DNA from: Candidatus Hydrogenedentota bacterium
GTDB lineage: Bacteria > Hydrogenedentota > Hydrogenedentia > Hydrogenedentales > SLHB01
NCBI GenBank assembly: GCA_029262095.1
Contig: JAJDAB010000521.1
Span: forward strand, 1-10,503
Length of the DNA stretch: 10,503 nucleotides
Reading direction: 5' to 3'
Positions 5,770 to 10,503 of this stretch are shown here, piece by piece. Each line of letters starts with the position of its first letter. Positions within the stretch are counted from its first letter, which is position 1. Both the position numbers and the translations under genes were made by a program. The notes below the pieces were generated by a model. The model was not told the origin of the DNA, made no database searches, and worked only from the letters and a program-made list of their open reading frames with translations.

Positions 5770-7338
5770 TTACTTCACTTTCGCTACGGTTGAGCCGGCA
5801 TAGTAATGGCGTAGAATTGCGCCGTAACCCTGACCCGCTTCCGCCATGCCGCGCGCGCCGTATTGGCAAAGGCCAACTCCGTGCCCACGTCCGCCGCCGG
5901 TAAATATAAATTCGGTCTGCCCATTCGCGCCCTTCGCTTCGTCAATTATAAACATCGCGCTTGGAAGACTGCCAAATAGTTGCCGAATCGGAAGTTCCTT
6001 CTTGACGGTCGCATTGCCCTTGGCACCGTAAACGCGAATCCACTTGAGCCGTCCACTCGAGCCGCGATCACCCAATTCGACGCGTTGCACGCGACCGATG
6101 TTATGCTTTTGATTAACCATTCGCGTGAGTTCCGCCCTTGAAAACCGGCGTTTCCAGCGAAAATGTTTGTTGTCATAGGTGCAGTAACCGGGCGGTGTCG
6201 ATTTCAGCCATTTGCGTATATTTGTTGGTGATGCGGCAGCGGCGGATAAGTCTGATCGCCCGCGCAACGCGGCATCACCGGGTGCTGACCAAACCGTGTC
6301 GTTGTCCTCGGTCCATCCGCCACAGGTCGCACTAAACACGCCGGGGAGCAATCGTGCGCCGTCGCTCAGGACTTCGCCACGTGTGGCCGCGACTGCCGCA
6401 TCGGCTGCGGGATGCCGGCCACCGGCGCCTTTGTACGCGCGATCGCGGACCGTATCCGTGAAGTGGAAACCGGATAAAAAATGCTTGACCCGCATGTGGG
6501 CCAGCACGTCGCTTCGCGCGGCGATGGCTTGTGCTTTCAATGCATCGGTCGGCCAAAGCGCGGGCATCTCCGAGGGCAACACTCCGGAGAGGTAATCGGA
6601 TATCCCAACGCGTTCTGTGACCGTTAACGCTCCGTCGCCGCCGATTTCTAGGATCAAATCGCCAGAATAGGATCGCGATTCGTAGACGTTCTGTTTCGCG
6701 ATCGTGATGGGTTGGCTGCTCGTTAGTGTCACCGGAAACGTAATTGCGTAAGCCTTGCCGAGTGCGGCGGAGGACAAAGCGCCTTTGCCGCTGCCAGTTG
6801 TCGAAAGTTCCGCGCGTTGCCATGCCCATGTACCTTCCGCTTCGAGTTCGTTGCGCAAGGTTTCGGCTTGTAGTTTGGTATCGCGAACTGCAAGACAAAT
6901 CCAGAGCACGCGGGCATCAATCGTCTCGCCGGATGCGAGGCGTAAACGATGGCCGAGCATCATCGATTCGGGGGTGTATCCGCGCGCGCGCCACTCCTTG
7001 AGGTGTTGAGGAGCCTCGTCGAATTCGTCCGGGTTCAATCCCTTCACAATAACGCGATACCGAAACTGGGCGGGCGTGGAATCGTTGAGCTGGATGTTCC
7101 ATTTCCCAGCGGGAAGCTCGGATTCGTAGGGACCGGAAGTCACGCGGATCGGGGCATCGCTCGACAGCGAAATCGTTCGAAGGCTTTCGCGGAGTCTGAT
7201 TAGCAGTCGCTCTGCGTTTATGTCTTCGATGACTGCGCCGTCGGGTGTGAGATTGGTGGACGTGGGTTGCGCGTTTGCGACAACGGCCAGCGCCGCCAAT
7301 AGCATTACGCATCGTATTACAATTGAAGCGTTACGCAT
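5770..7338 (-). CDS. Secreted SpoIID/LytB-domain protein (putative lytic transglycosylase)
   Basis: SpoIID cleaves peptide-free glycan strands between MurNAc and GlcNAc, leaving 1,6-anhydro-MurNAc ends. From ATG 7338 the protein has 522 residues. A signal peptide with hydrophobic core VMLLAALAVV ends at ANA-Q near residue 23. An extra N-terminal region (about 40-225) includes a SPOR-like stretch around LRNELEAEGTWAW, a weak call. The SpoIID domain fills the rest: VLPSEMPALW (253-262) with Glu257 aligning to the proposed catalytic Glu, ALKAQAIAARS, TRGEVLSDG, FSATCGGWTED, and the C-terminal signature GGGRGHGVGLCQYGARGMA followed by YGAILRHYYAG. B. subtilis SpoIID is shorter (about 340). ATG 7338 overlaps the stop of the kinase-MurQ gene by eight bases (ATGCGTAA). 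An in-frame GTG at 7350 is possible but would lengthen the signal peptide with MRCW. It acts outside the cytoplasm. Confidence 0.93.
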   Translation of the reverse strand: MRNASIVIRCVMLLAALAVVANAQPTSTNLTPDGAVIEDINAERLLIRLRESLRTISLSSDAPIRVTSGPYESELPAGKWNIQLNDSTPAQFRYRVIVKGLNPDEFDEAPQHLKEWRARGYTPESMMLGHRLRLASGETIDARVLWICLAVRDTKLQAETLRNELEAEGTWAWQRAELSTTGSGKGALSSAALGKAYAITFPVTLTSSQPITIAKQNVYESRSYSGDLILEIGGDGALTVTERVGISDYLSGVLPSEMPALWPTDALKAQAIAARSDVLAHMRVKHFLSGFHFTDTVRDRAYKGAGGRHPAADAAVAATRGEVLSDGARLLPGVFSATCGGWTEDNDTVWSAPGDAALRGRSDLSAAAASPTNIRKWLKSTPPGYCTYDNKHFRWKRRFSRAELTRMVNQKHNIGRVQRVELGDRGSSGRLKWIRVYGAKGNATVKKELPIRQLFGSLPSAMFIIDEAKGANGQTEFIFTGGGRGHGVGLCQYGARGMAEAGQGYGAILRHYYAGSTVAKVK

Positions 7339-9151
7339 CCAACACCGCACGGACGTCTTCCCCAGCTTCCCGAAGTCGCGACTCCGCCGCGTCTCGGCTC
7401 CACTTAAACTTGTTCATTATCAGCGCGACCGGGATTCTGTTGCCCGCGTCCTCGAGCAGCGTCTGCGACTCTGCTGAATTCAACCCGGTGATTGCCCCGA
7501 TTATTCGCGCTGCTCGCGCGCGCAATTTCGAATTTATGGGGCGCACGCCGACCATCCACCCGTCGAAAATATGACCCGCCCGAGCGAATGCGCCGGTGGA
7601 AATGATGTTTAGCGCAAGTTTCGTTGCCGTTCCTGCTTTCAGCCGAGTCGATCCCGGAAGCGCTTCGGGACCGGTTGCAAGCCGTATCATTAACGGAGCA
7701 ACGCTCGGGCTGTCACCGTTGCACGTTAGCAGCGCAGTTCGCGCGCCTTGCTCAGCGGCCAGTTCGACGACAGCGCACGCGTACGGCGTCGTACCGGATG
7801 CCGTGATACCTAGGACAAAATCGTTTTCACCAACCGGCGGTGTTATGGCCATAAGATCGTCGCATCCGGCTTGGCGGTTGTCTTCCGCTTCCTCGACGCT
7901 TTCCACAAGGGCTCTATCGCCGCCGGCAATCAAGGCGATGACACGTCCCTCTTCCACACCGAATGTCGGGCGGCATTCCGCTGCGTCCAACACCGCGAGA
8001 CGACCGCTGGTGCCTGCGCCTGCGTAGATGACTCGGCCGCCTGAACTGATCGCCGCTGCCGCGTGGTCGACCGCCTCGGTGATGGTGTCTGCTGCGCCGA
8101 TCATCGCCACGTCAACGTCGCGATTCGTTGCAATCATTCGATTGACGATTCCCGCACTGTCCAGCGAATCCAGTGCAGGTCCATCTGACTTGCGTTCGGT
8201 AGCGGGAAGTTCGGGTTGTGATTTCGTTGAGTCCGCGACGCGGTCGATTATCAACTCGCGCTTTAACCCACGACTCGCCATTTCGTGAACGGCGGTATGG
8301 CCGCGAAATCGGGCCAGTATTGGCTCGGTTGTGAATCCGGTTGCCGTCAGTGATTCGGCTAACAGGTTTGCATATAACGGTGAATGTTCCAACAACCCGC
8401 CGTTTAGCAGGATTTCGACTTCGGCATCGAGTTTCGCACTGACCCGTGCGGCTTGCGCAATCGCAGCCAAGAGTGCAGCTTGTTCTCTAACACATTCTCG
8501 TGCGACAGCATCCCCGTCATCCGCAGCAGCGCACACCGTTTGTGCGAGCGCCGCGATTTGAGCTTTGTTAGCGTCGCGTTGCCAACCAACGAGGTCATCA
8601 AAGTCTGCCATGCCGACCCTGGATGGGAACCGTTCGGTCAGTGATGTCGATGGCCATGCGCCATCCTCTGCGCGGGCCGCTCGTTTTAGTGCATCCGCTG
8701 CGATGGCGAACGCGCTACCGTCATCACCAAGTAGCGGGCCGCGACCGCCTTTACGGACGACATTCTCCGCCTTGTTCACCGCCAACACACAGGAACCGGT
8801 GCCAGCGGTGATGAGGATTGAGCCGTTGCCGCCATTATTCACGAAGAGGATCGGCGTTTGGTCATCGCTCACGACGATTCGCCGACCGGGGAATCGGTGT
8901 GCGAGTGCCGCCCAGATCGCTTCGCGCGTTTCGTTGTTTCGCGCGCCCGCGATTCCCAACGCAATGACTGCATCGATGGGTGTATTCAATTCCTGAGCCA
9001 GACGCGCTATTTCCGAAACGGCTTGTTCGATTCCGCCCGCAATCGGATTTGCGGGTCCGCCTTCCGTTTCTGATACTAGCGTCCCTGAATCGCCGTACAG
9101 TCCCGCGCGCGTATGTGAACCGCCGCAGTCAATTGCGAGCACGCCGCTCAA
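7331..9151 (-). CDS. Fused BadF/NagK/MurK-type amino-sugar kinase and MurQ (MurNAc-6-phosphate etherase)
   Basis: A 606-residue cytoplasmic two-domain protein. Residues 1-305 are a BadF/BadG/NagK-type kinase: AIDCGGSHTRAG (6-17, phosphate-1 loop), LGIAGARN, VVSDDQTPIL, ITAGTGSC (phosphate-2, 114-121), GPLLGDDGSA (138-147) and LLNGGLLEHS (adenosine site). After a polar linker (about 306-317), residues 318-606 are full-length MurQ: TERKSDGPALDSLD, IYAGAGTSGRLAVLDAAE (SIS motif, Glu392 equal to E. coli Glu83), IAGGDRA, EEAEDN (Glu423 equal to Glu114), GITASGTTPYA, GPEALPGSTRLKAGTATK, and the C-terminal helical subdomain. Together the halves could convert MurNAc or GlcNAc to the 6-phosphate and MurNAc-6-P to GlcNAc-6-P plus D-lactate. 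TTG 9151 overlaps the upstream stop as TTGA, and GTG 9142 is an alternative. The frame stays open upstream to 9328, but that part lies inside the GH1-like gene. Confidence 0.93.
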   Translation of the reverse strand: MSGVLAIDCGGSHTRAGLYGDSGTLVSETEGGPANPIAGGIEQAVSEIARLAQELNTPIDAVIALGIAGARNNETREAIWAALAHRFPGRRIVVSDDQTPILFVNNGGNGSILITAGTGSCVLAVNKAENVVRKGGRGPLLGDDGSAFAIAADALKRAARAEDGAWPSTSLTERFPSRVGMADFDDLVGWQRDANKAQIAALAQTVCAAADDGDAVARECVREQAALLAAIAQAARVSAKLDAEVEILLNGGLLEHSPLYANLLAESLTATGFTTEPILARFRGHTAVHEMASRGLKRELIIDRVADSTKSQPELPATERKSDGPALDSLDSAGIVNRMIATNRDVDVAMIGAADTITEAVDHAAAAISSGGRVIYAGAGTSGRLAVLDAAECRPTFGVEEGRVIALIAGGDRALVESVEEAEDNRQAGCDDLMAITPPVGENDFVLGITASGTTPYACAVVELAAEQGARTALLTCNGDSPSVAPLMIRLATGPEALPGSTRLKAGTATKLALNIISTGAFARAGHIFDGWMVGVRPINSKLRARAARIIGAITGLNSAESQTLLEDAGNRIPVALIMNKFKWSRDAAESRLREAGEDVRAVLDA

Positions 9152-10503
9152 CGTACGGATTCCAGTTTCGATTGCCAATCGGGACAGTATTTTCGAATAG
9201 CGCCTGACGTGATTCCGCCCTGGCGCGCGATGTCGCCGAGCAAATACGCACTCTGGTTGGGTGTGCGCGCGAGTGTGTCCCAGTCTACGTGGACGAGACC
9301 ACGCCGGGTCGAGTAGCCGCGATCCCATTCGAATCCATCCAAGAACGATTCGTGGATATAGCCAAGAACCTTGACCTCGGAGTTCTCGAGATCATCGACG
9401 GCTTCGAGGTGATCGAGGATATAGGTGCAACGGTCATGATCGTCGGCGAAGTCGTGCGCACCGCCGACAAGGAGTACGGGCTTGTCCGCGGTCCGCAATC
9501 GTTCTAAGATCGCAGGAGGAAGATCTATGTCCGCTTGTCCGGGTATCAATTCGACGTCGACTTCCTCGTGTTGAAGATGTTGCATGACGGAATGTAGCCG
9601 GGAAGCGTCAGGCTGCCGATAACGGAAGTCGACATCCACGCCTTTCTCATCGACCGGCTGCACAAACCCACGTCGAATTGCCGTTGGCGCGAAACGAACC
9701 CAACGACGAGCAGGCATTGAAACAACCCAGAAATTGAACGCGTCTAGATCTTCTTGTGTATCGTCGATGGGAGTACCCAAACTGAATACTGCATCCGGAT
9801 CCTCGTACAGGCCCCAGCTATCGACATTGTTGATACCCTTTGCCGCACGATAGTCCCACGGACTTTCATCGTCGTACGGGAGCACATCGGGTGGTTCTAT
9901 CGACATGCCAATCTCTGCTTGCGCATCAACGTTTCGAATGCGCTGGATTGCTATTCGCGCGGCGTCTCCGAAGTAACCGATCTGCCTCGACAATCTCAGC
10001 ACGTTTGTCTGTCCCGGGGGCCACGTACCATCCACATGCCCCATCTTAAACGCGTCAAGAATTCGATATTGCGGAATCCAGTGATGACAGTATGGGGCTA
10101 GAGCGGTAGCCATTTTCTCTACGAAAGTGGCAAAGATATCGACAGTTTTGTCCTGCGCCCATCCGCCCGCTTTCGCAAACCAAGCTGGCAACGTAACGGC
10201 TTGCAGCGCGACGATGGGCGTAATCCCGTTCTTGTTCATGGTTTTGAGCACGTGCTCGTAATGCTTCAGCGCATCGATGTCGAATTCGCCGCGCTTTGGC
10301 TCGATTCGGGACCACTCTATCGATACCAGCAGACAATTCAGACCGAGTGTGGACGCGAGTTTCACGTCGCTCTTATACCGGTTCCAATGGTCCGCGGCGG
10401 TTTGCGAGGTCGCACCGCCCGCGATCCGGCCGGGCCGTTGTTCCCAACGCCACCAGTCGCTGTTGAAGTTTTCGCCTTCCACCGCGTGACCGAGGATGGC
10501 CGC
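9148..10503 (-). CDS. Glycoside hydrolase family 1-like protein lacking catalytic glutamates (5'-truncated by the window)
   Basis: The frame is open to the window edge, so the true start is outside; about 451 residues are visible, close to a full GH1 (about 440-470). GH1 landmarks are clear: AVEGENFNSDWWRWE, SIEWSRIEPKRGEFD, ALKHYEHVL, TLPAWFAKAGGW, GTWPPG, GYIHESFLDGFEWDRGYSTRRGLVHVDWDT. Catalytic positions are not conserved. Aligning Trp to the GTWPPG block places the acid/base NEP at Tyr-Arg-Ile (codons 10068-10060), so Glu becomes Arg. The nucleophile motif ITENG becomes LVGGA, with Gly at 9465-9463. The HxxxxP histidine region reads QAVTLP. The fold is probably kept without retaining-glycosidase activity. 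There is no sign of a frameshift. It is the first visible gene of the salvage operon, and its TGA stop overlaps the next start. Confidence 0.88.
   Translation of the reverse strand, partial: AAILGHAVEGENFNSDWWRWEQRPGRIAGGATSQTAADHWNRYKSDVKLASTLGLNCLLVSIEWSRIEPKRGEFDIDALKHYEHVLKTMNKNGITPIVALQAVTLPAWFAKAGGWAQDKTVDIFATFVEKMATALAPYCHHWIPQYRILDAFKMGHVDGTWPPGQTNVLRLSRQIGYFGDAARIAIQRIRNVDAQAEIGMSIEPPDVLPYDDESPWDYRAAKGINNVDSWGLYEDPDAVFSLGTPIDDTQEDLDAFNFWVVSMPARRWVRFAPTAIRRGFVQPVDEKGVDVDFRYRQPDASRLHSVMQHLQHEEVDVELIPGQADIDLPPAILERLRTADKPVLLVGGAHDFADDHDRCTYILDHLEAVDDLENSEVKVLGYIHESFLDGFEWDRGYSTRRGLVHVDWDTLARTPNQSAYLLGDIARQGGITSGAIRKYCPDWQSKLESVR

Noticed and set aside
6332..6898. 188-codon minus-strand open frame inside the SpoIID gene
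   Set aside because: It overlaps a confidently assigned SpoIID coding region in another frame, its product is Arg/Ser-rich like a typical shadow frame, and it has no start signal.
9152..9328. N-terminal extension of the kinase-MurQ frame back to 9328
   Set aside because: These 59 codons lie inside the end of the GH1-like gene in another frame. The peptide is Arg/His-rich with no family similarity, and the kinase fold begins at about 9142. The TTGA overlap is a better start.
1..10503. CRISPR arrays, tRNA or rRNA genes, phage or transposase genes
   Set aside because: I looked for regularly spaced direct repeats, tRNA-like TTCGA arms with matching acceptor stems, and mobile-element proteins, and saw none. 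The only repeats are short inverted ones.

Overview
This window (roughly 55-58% G+C by eye) comes from a bacterium, very probably a diderm. The genes are close-packed, use ATG, GTG and TTG starts, and carry recognisable Shine-Dalgarno sequences and sigma70-like promoters. The gene mix is a Gram-negative-type long CysE, an RraA-family aldolase, DUF2804, and a peptidoglycan-salvage cassette in an unusual order. It resembles little-cultured lineages around the Planctomycetes or Hydrogenedentota. That placement is an impression from gene content and protein style, not a measurement.

Left part (1-4461): single genes or small units. The possible tail of an upstream gene (1-81) is followed by an rmlC-type dTDP-4-dehydrorhamnose 3,5-epimerase (+, 175-744). 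It converges on cysE, serine O-acetyltransferase (-, 773-1591), which has its own promoter and Shine-Dalgarno site. A 244-base gap with G/C-run inverted repeats separates cysE from an RraA/4-hydroxy-4-methyl-2-oxoglutarate aldolase gene (-, 1836-2324). Divergent from that gene is an unrecognised 80-codon gene (+, 2426-2668) with a good ribosome-binding site and a candidate terminator. Next come a DUF2804 gene (+, 2777-3799) behind an extended -10 promoter, and a convergent two-pass membrane protein of unknown function (-, 3808-4461).

A 147-base gap (4462-4608) holds a perfect 9-bp REP-like hairpin and a second small palindrome.

Right part (4609-10503): four minus-strand genes with overlapping or abutting ends form an apparent operon. 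In transcription order they are a glycoside hydrolase family 1-like protein (5' end outside the window), a fusion of a BadF/NagK/MurK-type sugar kinase with MurQ (MurNAc-6-phosphate etherase), a secreted SpoIID/LytB-domain protein, and an AnmK-like kinase. On paper this links a lytic transglycosylase that makes 1,6-anhydro-MurNAc ends to the enzymes that phosphorylate the amino sugar and strip its lactyl ether. It would be a self-contained murein-glycan salvage module.

The most interesting point is that two members have altered active sites. The GH1-like protein lacks both catalytic glutamates and the active-site histidine region. The AnmK-like protein has Glu for the catalytic Asp and has lost several nucleotide- and sugar-binding signature residues. 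SpoIID, the kinase half and MurQ look intact. The operon may therefore mix working enzymes with pseudoenzymes or proteins of new specificity.
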